A stretch of DNA of 13,928 nt from Candidatus Aminicenantota bacterium (lineage in GTDB: Bacteria; Acidobacteriota; Aminicenantia; UBA2199). Location of the stretch: NCBI GenBank assembly GCA_020355945.1, contig CP070627.1, positions 619,626 to 633,553 on the forward strand. Direction: 5' to 3'. A program made the position numbers and the translations under genes. Positions 1-6,889 of the stretch are shown here, in pieces. The notes under the pieces are model-generated. The model saw only the letters and a program-made list of their open reading frames with translations, made no database searches and was not told the DNA's origin. Every line of letters begins with the position of its first letter. Positions within the stretch are counted from its first letter, which is position 1.

Positions 1-737
1 ATATTGACCAGGTAGAAGGTATACGCCCTCTTGACAATTTCCCACAAAACCGTGGATATGACTGCCGATATAAATGCGCCTTTGATATAGACAATCTTTT
101 CCGGTATCCATTTGTATAAAACAAAAAAAAACAGGAAAGTGATTAAGAAGGGGCCCACATATTTGATGAGGATGTTATCAATGGCGTCGATAAAAGAAGG
201 GTTAATGTGAGCGGCCAGGAATTCATTGTTATAAAAAAGGGAAGTAATAGTGGAAATAAGCCCCGTGAAAAAAAAAGATACCACCACCAGTAGGCCCAGC
301 AAAAAGAGTAAACTGAACTCACTGATCCGTCGAATCAAAAATCCCTTTTCCGATTTTTTGGCTTTTATGTTCACGTGAAACATGGAGTTCACAAATTGAA
401 CGATTTTCATAATCACCAGGAATCCCAGGATAAAGGAAAGAAGAATACCGATGACGCCAACTTCTTTCATTTTGGCGGAGATGTCAGCAGCTCGTTTAAA
501 AATGTCCGGGGAGATTTTTGAGAAGAAATCCGGAGAAAATGGATAAACCGTTTTCAGGGTGATGTCCGGGTCACCCAGGAACCGGGTGAACAGGAAAGTA
601 AAGAAGGTTAATAAAAACAGGGAAGAGAATATGGAATAGTAGGCCAGGATACTGGCTTTGTCTACTCCATCCTCGTGGAAAAATTCTTTCAGCGCCAGCC
701 ACATATTCTTCAGTATATTAAACTCCTTTAGACACAT
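1..737 (-). CDS. YihY/BrkB (UPF0761) family inner-membrane protein, C-terminus cut by window edge
   Basis: The reverse strand reads as an open frame from ATG at 737 through position 3, about 245 codons, with no stop. It opens with a soluble helix followed by DGVDKASILAYYSIFSSLF, the typical start of the YihY/BrkB family (once mis-called ribonuclease BN). Hydrophobic segments follow. The visible C-terminal part contains YKWIPEKIVYIKGAFISAVI and a WEIVKRAYTFY stretch, matching the family core. Family members are multi-pass inner-membrane proteins of unsettled function. The start is uncertain: ATG 737 has no good ribosome binding site, while AAAGGAG lies just inside the frame (about 722-728), so initiation may be slightly downstream. 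It lies about 120 bp downstream of atpE on the same strand, with a hairpin between them, so it is probably a separate unit. Confidence 0.85.
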   Translation of the reverse strand, partial: MCLKEFNILKNMWLALKEFFHEDGVDKASILAYYSIFSSLFLLTFFTFLFTRFLGDPDITLKTVYPFSPDFFSKISPDIFKRAADISAKMKEVGVIGILLSFILGFLVIMKIVQFVNSMFHVNIKAKKSEKGFLIRRISEFSLLFLLGLLVVVSFFFTGLISTITSLFYNNEFLAAHINPSFIDAIDNILIKYVGPFLITFLFFFVLYKWIPEKIVYIKGAFISAVISTVLWEIVKRAYTFYLVN

Positions 738-764
738 GTTTATTTACACCAGCCAATCATAACT

Positions 765-849
765 TAACGAAAACGCGGCGGAAGCCGCCACTTCTCAGCA
801 TGACATTGACAACCGGCAGTCTCCGCCTATTTTCGTTATATTTTTTTTT
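765..849 (+). terminator. Long interrupted hairpin followed by a U-tract on the plus strand
   Basis: TAACGAAAA (765-773) pairs perfectly with TTTTCGTTA (830-838), and GGCGGA (777-782) pairs with TCCGCC (822-827). An inner GCCG (784-787) can also pair with CGGC (814-817). The structure is followed at 841-849 by nine T residues. On the plus strand this looks like an intrinsic terminator. No plus-strand gene lies upstream, so it would stop antisense transcripts or end a small RNA. It could instead be a mobile palindromic repeat. Confidence 0.4.
766..789 (-). terminator. Possible terminator of the atp module
   Basis: Read on the minus strand, GGCGG and CCGCC (777-789) form a compact 5-bp GC hairpin with a 3-base loop. 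It is followed by GCGTTTTCGTT, a weak T-rich tail. It sits about 70 bp after the atpE stop, where an operon end is expected. The fold competes with the longer hairpin over the same bases. The T-tract is interrupted, so the call is tentative. Confidence 0.35.
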
Positions 850-856
850 ACAATAT

Positions 857-1213
857 TTAGAAGGTATATTTACCCCATGTACCTATAATGATGAAGTCAA
901 TCAACAGGACATAGATGACCAATGATTCGATCAATGCCAGACCGATAATCAGTATACCCCGGATAGCATCAGCAGCTGCCGGGTTTCTCCCGATGTTTTC
1001 CGAAGCTGTTCTCAAAGCTTTGGATTGGGACCAGGCACCACCAATGGCGGCCAGGGTCAGGCCCATGATTGCTATAATGATTGTCCAGAGGAATAACGGT
1101 GTGGCATCCTCTACTTTCTTTTGTCCGGTTTCCCCTGCTTCTTGAGCTGAGAGTGAAATCGAAAACGAAAGAATCAGGGTTAAAAAGATAACTAGCATGA
1201 ATTTCCTTTTCAT
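857..1213 (-). CDS. atpE: F-type ATP synthase c subunit with signal peptide and Na+-type ligands
   Basis: 118 residues. A basic, hydrophobic signal peptide (about 1-23, ending near SLSAQ) precedes the usual two-helix hairpin. Helix 1 covers roughly 42-62, the polar loop carries RNP (76-78), and helix 2 covers about 86-110. The ion-binding carboxylate is E96. Aligned by eye to the Ilyobacter tartaricus c subunit, Q63, E96, S97 and Y101 fall on its Na+-site residues Q32, E65, S66 and Y70, so sodium rather than proton coupling is likely. D106 is a second acidic residue in helix 2, about ten residues further on. The SD AAAGGAG lies 8 bases before the ATG. It is the last gene of the module, 31 bp after atpB; no atpF follows. 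Confidence 0.95.
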   Translation of the reverse strand: MKRKFMLVIFLTLILSFSISLSAQEAGETGQKKVEDATPLFLWTIIIAIMGLTLAAIGGAWSQSKALRTASENIGRNPAAADAIRGILIIGLALIESLVIYVLLIDFIIIGTWGKYTF

Positions 1214-1244
1214 TTATTCTTCTCCTTTGTTATTATTATGCATC

Positions 1245-1976
1245 CTAGTGTTCTTCAGCCATGGCGCCGGCCAGGTAGATGGTGGACAGCATAACAAAGA
1301 TGAATGCCTGCAGCAGTGATGTAATCACAGCCAGTGCCATCACCGGCAGCGGTGCCACAAAGGGGATCAGAGAGGCAATAACGATAATCACCAGGTCTTC
1401 CCCGAAAATATTGCCAAAAAGTCGCACGGACAGTGATAAGGGTCTTGAGAAATGCGAGATCATCTCCATGGGAAGAAAAAGTGGGGCCATCCACCAGACC
1501 GGCCCCATGTATGTTTTAATATAGCCCCAAAGACCGTGTTTTTTTATCCCCTGGTAGTGGTAATATAAAAAGATAAAAATCGCACATCCGGCTGTTCCAT
1601 TGATGTTGGCAGTGGGAGAAGCCAATTCAGGAAGTAGGCCCAGCAAATTGGAAACCCCGATAAACAATCCCAGGGTGGCGAGAATCGGGATAAACTTCCG
1701 TCCCTCAGGGCCAATCATATCATCTACCAGTTTTTGAAAAAATTTATAAATCATCTCCAGGACATTCTGCATTTTGTCGGGTTCTTTTACAGAAAGGTTT
1801 TCCTTTTTTACGGTCAGTTTAAAGAAGATGATAATAACCGCTGTTACGAGAGTTGCCATCACGATATGGGTGGGTAAGATTTCTTTACCTTCCAGGCCTT
1901 CTACTCCCAATAGACCCAGCAGCCACCCCAGGAACTTATTGATTAATTCTACGATCACTAATTTATGCTCTTCCAT
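1245..1976 (-). CDS. atpB: F-type ATP synthase a subunit
   Basis: 243 residues with five to six membrane segments. It forms the ion half-channels next to the c ring. The conserved SLSVRLFGNIFGEDLV block carries the essential stator arginine, R185. The GLLPELASPTANIN motif (about 113-126) and the closing QAFIFVMLSTIYLAGAMAEEH-like helix are typical of AtpB. Length is normal. SD AGGAG lies 8 bases upstream of ATG 1976, inside the 3' end of atpI, which it overlaps by 14 bp. Coupling of translation with atpI is likely. Confidence 0.97.
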   Translation of the reverse strand: MEEHKLVIVELINKFLGWLLGLLGVEGLEGKEILPTHIVMATLVTAVIIIFFKLTVKKENLSVKEPDKMQNVLEMIYKFFQKLVDDMIGPEGRKFIPILATLGLFIGVSNLLGLLPELASPTANINGTAGCAIFIFLYYHYQGIKKHGLWGYIKTYMGPVWWMAPLFLPMEMISHFSRPLSLSVRLFGNIFGEDLVIIVIASLIPFVAPLPVMALAVITSLLQAFIFVMLSTIYLAGAMAEEH

Positions 1977-2382
1977 TGGAAACGCTCCTATTTATGCTTT
2001 TGTTCCTGGAGTGGTAGAATTGATAAATACCTTCTATCCCAATGGAGACAACAATGATAGAGAGCCCCAGCATATAGTATAACAAAGCGTTTTTAGAGAT
2101 TCGGGATACCAGGTAGGCCAGTAGGGTAATCACTGCCAATTTGGAAAATACTGCCAGGAAAAAAAGCGGCTGCCCTTTTCCTTTTCTTAGTACCATGTCT
2201 GTCATCTTTATCATCAATAAAAAACCTGAAATACTTATAATTGCTCCAAGAGAAAAGATTATACTATAAAAGATGCTTTTTGTAAAAATATAAATGAGAA
2301 TCACCAGGGGTATATAGGCGCAAAATGATATTACCATCAACCGTTTAACTATTTGGGAACTGGTTTTTTTTTCGATCATCAT
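1963..2382 (-). CDS. atpI: ATP synthase subunit I family membrane protein
   Basis: 139 residues with four predicted membrane helices (about 15-34, 37-57, 72-91 and 100-118) and a basic, hydrophilic C-terminus. Size, topology and position between atpZ and atpB fit AtpI (ATP-synt_I family), an assembly helper for the c ring. Family-level sequence identity is weak, as is normal for AtpI, so the call rests largely on context. The start MMIEKK overlaps the end of atpZ by 38 bp and has no clear SD, which suggests coupled translation or a slightly later start. Confidence 0.8.
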   Translation of the reverse strand: MMIEKKTSSQIVKRLMVISFCAYIPLVILIYIFTKSIFYSIIFSLGAIISISGFLLMIKMTDMVLRKGKGQPLFFLAVFSKLAVITLLAYLVSRISKNALLYYMLGLSIIVVSIGIEGIYQFYHSRNKSINRSVSNGRA

Positions 2383-2581
2383 ATTTTTTTGTCACTTTGA
2401 ATAGATTCCAGAAACCGGCGGCAACTCCGTACAAGGCGAATATAACCAACAGGTAGGGGGATGTATTAAGCCATTTATCCAGGAAATAGCCGATTGCCAC
2501 TCCGATGGCAATAGAAACCGGGAACATGAGTCCCACCGTTGAATATGCTGCAAGTTTTCTTTTGTCTTCTTTAGCCATCAT
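2345..2581 (-). CDS. atpZ: AtpZ-type small membrane protein of the ATP synthase operon
   Basis: 78 residues. A charged N-terminus is followed by two membrane hairpin helices (about 11-33 and 42-60). Motifs GLMFPVSIAIGVAIGYFLDK and YGVAAGFWNLFKVTKK match the AtpZ/ATPase_gene1 family. AtpZ works with AtpI in c-ring assembly and has been linked to Mg2+ supply. It is the first atp gene here. No clear SD precedes ATG 2581; a minimal overlapping frame (M-T-N-E-stop) lies just upstream. Promoter not recognised, so read-through from the acidic-protein gene 102 bp upstream is possible. Confidence 0.88.
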   Translation of the reverse strand: MMAKEDKRKLAAYSTVGLMFPVSIAIGVAIGYFLDKWLNTSPYLLVIFALYGVAAGFWNLFKVTKKYDDRKKNQFPNS

Positions 2582-2683
2582 TCATTATTCATTGGTCATC
2601 GTCTTGTCGTCCGCTGCCTGCATTTGAAAACATTGTCACTGGTTTGTTTTCCACGATATTATTGTAATAACGTATTCGTTGGA

Positions 2684-3034
2684 TTAATAATCCTCATCTT
2701 CTTCGTCCCTGATTTTGTAATCGCTGTACTCCTCGTCCTCACTTTCATCGAAGGAATCATCATCGCTGTTATAATAGTCGACAGTATCGTAATCTTCTTC
2801 GCCGAATTCATTTTTCCTGATATCCAGGTATTTGTACAGTTCGTCTTCATCTTCAAAATGGCGAATATAATTGCTTTCTAGTTCACTGTAATACAATTCG
2901 AAGAAGTCTTCTTCAATGGAGCAGAAAACAGCCATTTGCTCATTGGTGTCAAGGTCGCCAACGGTTTCCAGGATGTGGGCCGCTTGTTTAATGGCGTCCA
3001 GCGTCTTCCACGAAATAACTTCAATTTGTTCCAT
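2684..3034 (-). CDS. Highly acidic hypothetical protein
   Basis: 116 residues, not recognised. The first 60 or so (WKTLDAIKQAAHILETVGDL onwards) look like an ordinary helical domain. The rest is dominated by D, E, Y and S, with runs such as DDDSFDESEDEEYSDY and DEEDEDY. By hand count about 41 of 116 residues are Asp or Glu and only about 8 are Lys or Arg. There is no signal peptide or membrane helix. SD AAGGAG lies 8 bases before ATG 3034, and a sigma70-type promoter lies just upstream, so it is likely expressed. Acidic tails of this kind occur in nucleic-acid mimics, chaperone tails and cation-binding proteins; nothing here decides between them. Confidence 0.75.
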   Translation of the reverse strand: MEQIEVISWKTLDAIKQAAHILETVGDLDTNEQMAVFCSIEEDFFELYYSELESNYIRHFEDEDELYKYLDIRKNEFGEEDYDTVDYYNSDDDSFDESEDEEYSDYKIRDEEDEDY

Positions 3035-3071
3035 TCCTTATACTCCTTTTTAAATTTAAACTAGTTTATTA

Positions 3072-3099
3072 TTTATAATGCTTTATTTCAATTTGTCAA
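3072..3099 (-). promoter_or_regulatory. Sigma70-type promoter for the acidic protein gene
   Basis: On the minus strand TTGACA (3094-3099) and TATAAA (3072-3077) are separated by 16 bp. The start codon at 3034 lies about 30 bases after the expected start of transcription. The -35 box overlaps the stop codon end of the UvrA-like gene (3096). It may also serve the atp genes further on. Confidence 0.7.
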
Positions 3100-5813
3100 G
3101 TGTTTTTTAAATTTTTTTTTAGATAAATCCCGGTTATACTGTTCGGGGTGTCGGTAATTTTGCCGGAGGGACCCTGGAAAACCAGGTGTCCGCCTTGTTC
3201 ACCGCCTTTGGGGCCCAGTTCGACGATATAATCGCTGTGGGCAATCAGGCTCATATTATGCTCGGCTGCCACCACAGTATTGTTATTGGCCAATATCTTA
3301 TCGATCAATTGTATTACCCTTTCAATATCGTAAGGATGCATGCCAAAAGCCGGTTCATCGATTAAGAATAATGTCCTTGTTTTTCTCATGTTCAGGTATT
3401 TGATCAATTTAATTCGCTGCAGTTCGCCGCCGGATAAGGTTTTTAACCGTTGACCCAATGTCACATATCCCAGGCCATTATCCCTGATATTAAACAAAAT
3501 TTCTTTTTTCAGTCCGGGAAGGTCATCCGCTGCGATATGAATAAACTCTTCGATACTTAAATCCAGGGTTTCCCGGATATCCCGGTCTTTGTACCTGATT
3601 TTCAGGATATCCGGTTTATACCCGGTTCCATTGCATTGGCTGCAGCGCACTTCCACCGAAGGCAAAAATTGCATTTCGATTTCATTGTAGCCTTTTCCTT
3701 TGCAGTGTTCGCACCGACCCAGCGGCGAATTAAAGGAAAAATGACCGGGTGTATAGTTGTGCAGCCGACTCTCTTTTAGCCTGGCAAATATCTCCCGGAT
3801 GCCGGGAAATATTTCAAAAAAACCAGCCACATTGGTGTTGGCGCGAATGCGTTGGATACCCGGATCAATAAAAATGATTTCCCTGATTTTTCTTTGAGTC
3901 TTCCCTGGTAAAGCTCCTGGTAAAGCCCTATTTTTAAGGTACATTTCGTTGTAAAGTAGAGTGGTTTTTCCTGCTCCGCTTACCCCGGCAATAATAGTAA
4001 ACACGTCCAGGGGAATTTTCACGTCAAAATTTTTCAAATTATGGGTATTGGCATTTTTAAACTCCAACCAATCCGCGGATTTTTTCCGGGTATTTTTCAA
4101 TGATACCGGTTTATGGAAGTAGGTTTGCGTTAAAGTGGCTGTGGTTTGGCTCTTATCCCCGGGTTTTTCTTTAAAAAATTCCGGCCCGGGCCCGCTGAAG
4201 ATCAACCGACCTCCCTTCTCACCCGAAAAGGGTCCCAATTCCAGCACATAGTCACAAGCGCTGACAATATCCCGGTTATGCTCGATAAGCAATACGGTAT
4301 TGGTATTGGCTTTCAGCCGTTTTAAAAAGGTTTCCAGTTTTTCATAATCAAAGGGATGTAAATCCGAGGAGGGCTGATCCAGGATTAATAAAGAATCGGA
4401 AAGGGTAGAACCCAGGATATAGGCAAGATTGATCCGTTGGTATTCTCCCCTGGACAGAGTAAAGGTAGGGCGATCCAGGTGGATATAGGAAAGACCGGTG
4501 TCAATGAGAAAATGCAAGCGGGAGCGGATATCATCAAACACCTCCGGCGATACCTTATCTTTAAAATCATTGGGAAGGAAAGACTCCATAAAATCATTGG
4601 CTTCCCGGATAGAAAGGGAAAGAAAATCAGTAATACTTTTGTCGTTAATTTTAAAGGATCGGGCATAGTCATTTAGCCGGCTGCCCCCGCATTGGCTGCA
4701 GGGTTTATAAGAGGTATACCGGCTGATAAACACACGTGCCTGTACTTTATAGCTTTTGGTTTTGAGCCAATCGAAAAAGCCGCGCACACCGCCAAAGAAC
4801 TCATCACCTTCCATCAGGAACTTCATTTCTGCTTCGCCCAGGTGTTTCACCGGTAAATGTACATTGATACCTCTTTCCATTGCCTTCCTGGTGAGTGCAT
4901 CTCCGTAGGAGCGGGTGGCAGGACTATTAAAAGGGATTATTGCTCCTTCCCAAAGGGAGAGATCCGGGTTAAAAATCAACCCGGGGTCCAGGGTCTGGAT
5001 ATCACCGAATCCTTTGCAGGTGGGGCAGGCGCCTTTGGGGCTGTTAAAAGAAAACAGGTGTTCATCCGGGGGGTGGTAACGTACATTACATTGCGGGCAA
5101 TACAGGTCAGCCGGGAATTGCATTTTCTTGTTTTTATAGAAAATAAGTGCTGTCCCGTTTCCCAGGGCAATGGATTTATCCAGGGCTTCAAACAATCGGC
5201 TCTTGTTCCGGTTTTTTATTTCAATGCTGTCGATGAGCACATGGATGGATTGGTTTTTTACTGTGGCATCGATTCTTTTTTTATCGTTTTTGTGCATATG
5301 GAAATAGTAACCGCGGTTGATCAGGAAGGCTATGTCGCCCTTGTATTGGAAGCAGACATCTATTTTCCCCTGGTATTTTCCCAGTAATTCCGCGATGATT
5401 TCATCGATGGCGTATTTTTTTATTTTTTTGCCGCAGGTGGGGCAGTAGAAGTCGGAGATTTTTGCATAGAGGATTCTCAAGTAATCAAAAATATCCAATG
5501 AAGTGGCCACGATGGACCGTGGGTTTTTAGCTGGTTTTTTGTGCCTGAAGGAGATGGCTGGCGGCAGGCCTTCGATTTTTTCTACCGGGGGTTTTTCGAT
5601 TTTATCCAGGAATTGGCGGATATAGGGGGAGATGGATTCGATATACCTGAGGTAACCTTCGGCGTAGATGGTGTCGAAGGCCAGGGAGGTTTTGCCGGCG
5701 CCGCTGACTCCCACAACAGCAGTGATTTTCCCGCGGGGAATTTTTACATTGATATTTTTCAAGTTATGGGTTTTAGCGCCTGTAATTTCAATGTATTTTG
5801 CCACTGTTTTCAC
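3096..5813 (-). CDS. UvrA-like excinuclease paralogue with altered first ATPase half
   Basis: 905 residues, against about 940 for UvrA. UvrA is the dimeric ABC ATPase that scans DNA for lesions and loads UvrB. Both ABC halves are present: Walker A GVSGAGKT at 35-42 and 610-617, signature LSRGE at 453 and LSGGE at 793, Walker B at 475-480 and 814-820, H-loops H512 and H852. Zinc modules are seen at CPTC (124), CPQC (239) with CPTC (263), CSQC (372), and CEHC (701) with CSQC (724). The first half is degenerate: Walker B reads LLILDQ, with Q480 for the catalytic Glu, and the signature reads SRGE instead of SGGE. The second half is canonical (DE at 819-820). The 130-235 region where UvrA binds UvrB is present but divergent. 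The start is GTG at 5813 or the GTG three codons later, which is better placed after AGGTGA. Probably a second, specialised UvrA rather than the housekeeping one. Confidence 0.9.
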   Translation of the reverse strand: MKTVAKYIEITGAKTHNLKNINVKIPRGKITAVVGVSGAGKTSLAFDTIYAEGYLRYIESISPYIRQFLDKIEKPPVEKIEGLPPAISFRHKKPAKNPRSIVATSLDIFDYLRILYAKISDFYCPTCGKKIKKYAIDEIIAELLGKYQGKIDVCFQYKGDIAFLINRGYYFHMHKNDKKRIDATVKNQSIHVLIDSIEIKNRNKSRLFEALDKSIALGNGTALIFYKNKKMQFPADLYCPQCNVRYHPPDEHLFSFNSPKGACPTCKGFGDIQTLDPGLIFNPDLSLWEGAIIPFNSPATRSYGDALTRKAMERGINVHLPVKHLGEAEMKFLMEGDEFFGGVRGFFDWLKTKSYKVQARVFISRYTSYKPCSQCGGSRLNDYARSFKINDKSITDFLSLSIREANDFMESFLPNDFKDKVSPEVFDDIRSRLHFLIDTGLSYIHLDRPTFTLSRGEYQRINLAYILGSTLSDSLLILDQPSSDLHPFDYEKLETFLKRLKANTNTVLLIEHNRDIVSACDYVLELGPFSGEKGGRLIFSGPGPEFFKEKPGDKSQTTATLTQTYFHKPVSLKNTRKKSADWLEFKNANTHNLKNFDVKIPLDVFTIIAGVSGAGKTTLLYNEMYLKNRALPGALPGKTQRKIREIIFIDPGIQRIRANTNVAGFFEIFPGIREIFARLKESRLHNYTPGHFSFNSPLGRCEHCKGKGYNEIEMQFLPSVEVRCSQCNGTGYKPDILKIRYKDRDIRETLDLSIEEFIHIAADDLPGLKKEILFNIRDNGLGYVTLGQRLKTLSGGELQRIKLIKYLNMRKTRTLFLIDEPAFGMHPYDIERVIQLIDKILANNNTVVAAEHNMSLIAHSDYIVELGPKGGEQGGHLVFQGPSGKITDTPNSITGIYLKKNLKNT

Positions 5814-5821
5814 CTAAAAAA

Positions 5822-5913
5822 TTACCACTGATTGTCACAGACGAATTATTTACCACGTATTGTCGATAAATGCAAGGGTTTCTTTTTATCCAGTCACAGA
5901 GAACCCAGAGAGG
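5822..5913. repeat. Degenerate intergenic repeats
   Basis: TTACCACTGATTGTC (5822-5836) and TTACCACGTATTGTC (5850-5864) are near-copies 28 bp apart. A purine-rich CACAGAGAACCCAGAGAGGA follows at 5894-5913. The last phrase resembles short interspersed sequences that recur between genes in several environmental phyla. The stretch has no coding signal and lies between the symporter remnant and the UvrA-like gene. Confidence 0.5.
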
Positions 5914-5938
5914 ATCCGTTTTTCCCCCAATTTTTTAA

Positions 5939-6136
5939 TCACATATCTCCGGAAAACCCACCGCCCACATCGGTGGCGGCAATGGATAATCCCACATGAA
6001 GGGCGGAAATCAATCGCCCACCCACATCACCCACATAGTAATCCTCCCGGTTCTTGTTTTTTTTAAAAAAGCAGACACCAATACCCAAAACAGCCAGCAT
6101 ATAAACCCCAAATATCAAATAATCCACCGGGTGCAT
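5939..6136 (-). pseudogene. Truncated sodium:solute symporter (SSS family), N-terminal remnant
   Basis: The frame from ATG 6136 encodes 65 residues: [20 protein letters not shown], then [14 protein letters not shown] and [17 protein letters not shown]. This is the start of a sodium:solute symporter: first membrane helix, the REDYYVG loop and the start of the second helix with its TDVGGGFS motif. Full-length members have about 450-600 residues and 11-15 helices. Here the frame ends after GGGFSGDM, and unrelated repeat sequence follows, so the rest of the gene is gone. An insertion-like VGDVGGR replaces the usual VGGR. There is no good SD. A longer upstream open frame exists but is only a shadow of the zinc-ribbon gene. 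Confidence 0.75.
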
Positions 6137-6167
6137 TTTTATTTTATCGTTGGGCTTGTTCAGGTCT

Positions 6168-6593
6168 TCATAAAATTGGGATATCCTCTTCCGGTTCTTC
6201 GATGATGAATACACTTTTGCATTCCGGGCAAGTGGTTTCCGTATCAAAAAACAGCTCATACTCTCCGCTTTCAGTGAGTTCATCGAGTTGTGACGGGTCT
6301 CTTGCTTCCGACAATTCAATATACTCCCCACACCCCGGGCATTTGCAGCCCAGGCCGCATTTCCAATAAGCCACCATCTCTTGATCTTCCTCCAGTACAA
6401 AACGCTCCATGCATTCAAGGCACTGAACTTCCTCGCCCATGAATTTTTCCGGGAACAACTGGAAGGGCTGAAAAATCACTTCATCCGGACTTTCATCCCC
6501 ACTTAATTCGATAGGTTCCCCGCAGAAAGGACAATCCATATACAGCCGACAGACCCAGCGGGACTTTATATTTACCACTTGTTCATCTGTCAT
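6168..6593 (-). CDS. Tandem zinc-ribbon hypothetical protein
   Basis: 141 residues, soluble and acidic. Four CxxC knuckles at 21-24, 58-61, 85-88 and 121-124 form two similar ribbons: [11 protein letters not shown]...[13 protein letters not shown] and [11 protein letters not shown]...[13 protein letters not shown]. The shared phrases CGExIELS and the acidic end after the second knuckle show an internal duplication. Each unit probably binds one Zn2+. Function is not evident: small zinc-ribbon proteins act in transcription, translation or as assembly factors. SD AGGAG lies 7 bases before ATG 6593. It starts 59 bp after the RRM gene and may share its transcript. Confidence 0.8.
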   Translation of the reverse strand: MTDEQVVNIKSRWVCRLYMDCPFCGEPIELSGDESPDEVIFQPFQLFPEKFMGEEVQCLECMERFVLEEDQEMVAYWKCGLGCKCPGCGEYIELSEARDPSQLDELTESGEYELFFDTETTCPECKSVFIIEEPEEDIPIL

Positions 6594-6652
6594 CTTTTTA
6601 CTCCTTATACATCATGTGCCCAATGCGATGCATCCTGGTTATACAGTTTTGT

Positions 6653-6889
6653 CTATTTTTTTTGCCTGGCTTCCACCACCCGGATACGGTGGCCATCCAA
6701 TTGAACACCGTTCAAGCCCAACCTGGCATTATATGCATCATCCGCTCTTACCATCCGGACAAACGCAATACCTTTCTCTTTGATCAATCTAATAAACCGG
6801 ACCCGGCCAAAATAGGAAAACTGTTCATGCAATTCTTCTTCCGTAATATTGGGACCAAGGTTTCCTACGAAAAGATTTCTATTCTCCAT
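6653..6889 (-). CDS. Small RRM-domain RNA-binding protein
   Basis: 78 residues, essentially a single RNA recognition motif. RNP2 is LFVGNL (residues 6-11) and RNP1 is KGIAFVRM (about 39-46), with the usual beta-alpha-beta-beta-alpha-beta order and a basic tail ARQKK. Such small RRM proteins are known in cyanobacteria and several other phyla, where they bind single-stranded RNA. I chose ATG 6889 (MENRNLFVG); the frame is open to an ATG at 6928, but those residues lie inside the preceding gene. The gene overlaps the ATP-grasp/GNAT gene by 11 bp, and AGGAGGTG lies about 15 bases before the ATG, farther than ideal. Its link to the beta-lysine genes may be only transcriptional. Confidence 0.88.
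   Translation of the reverse strand: MENRNLFVGNLGPNITEEELHEQFSYFGRVRFIRLIKEKGIAFVRMVRADDAYNARLGLNGVQLDGHRIRVVEARQKK

Noticed and set aside
4857..5387. Plus-strand 176-residue open frame
   Set aside because: It is antisense to the UvrA-like gene, without SD or recognisable domain.
6137..6418. N-terminal extension of the symporter remnant to a 159-residue protein
   Set aside because: That part is an out-of-frame reading of the zinc-ribbon gene; symporter similarity begins at MHPVDY.
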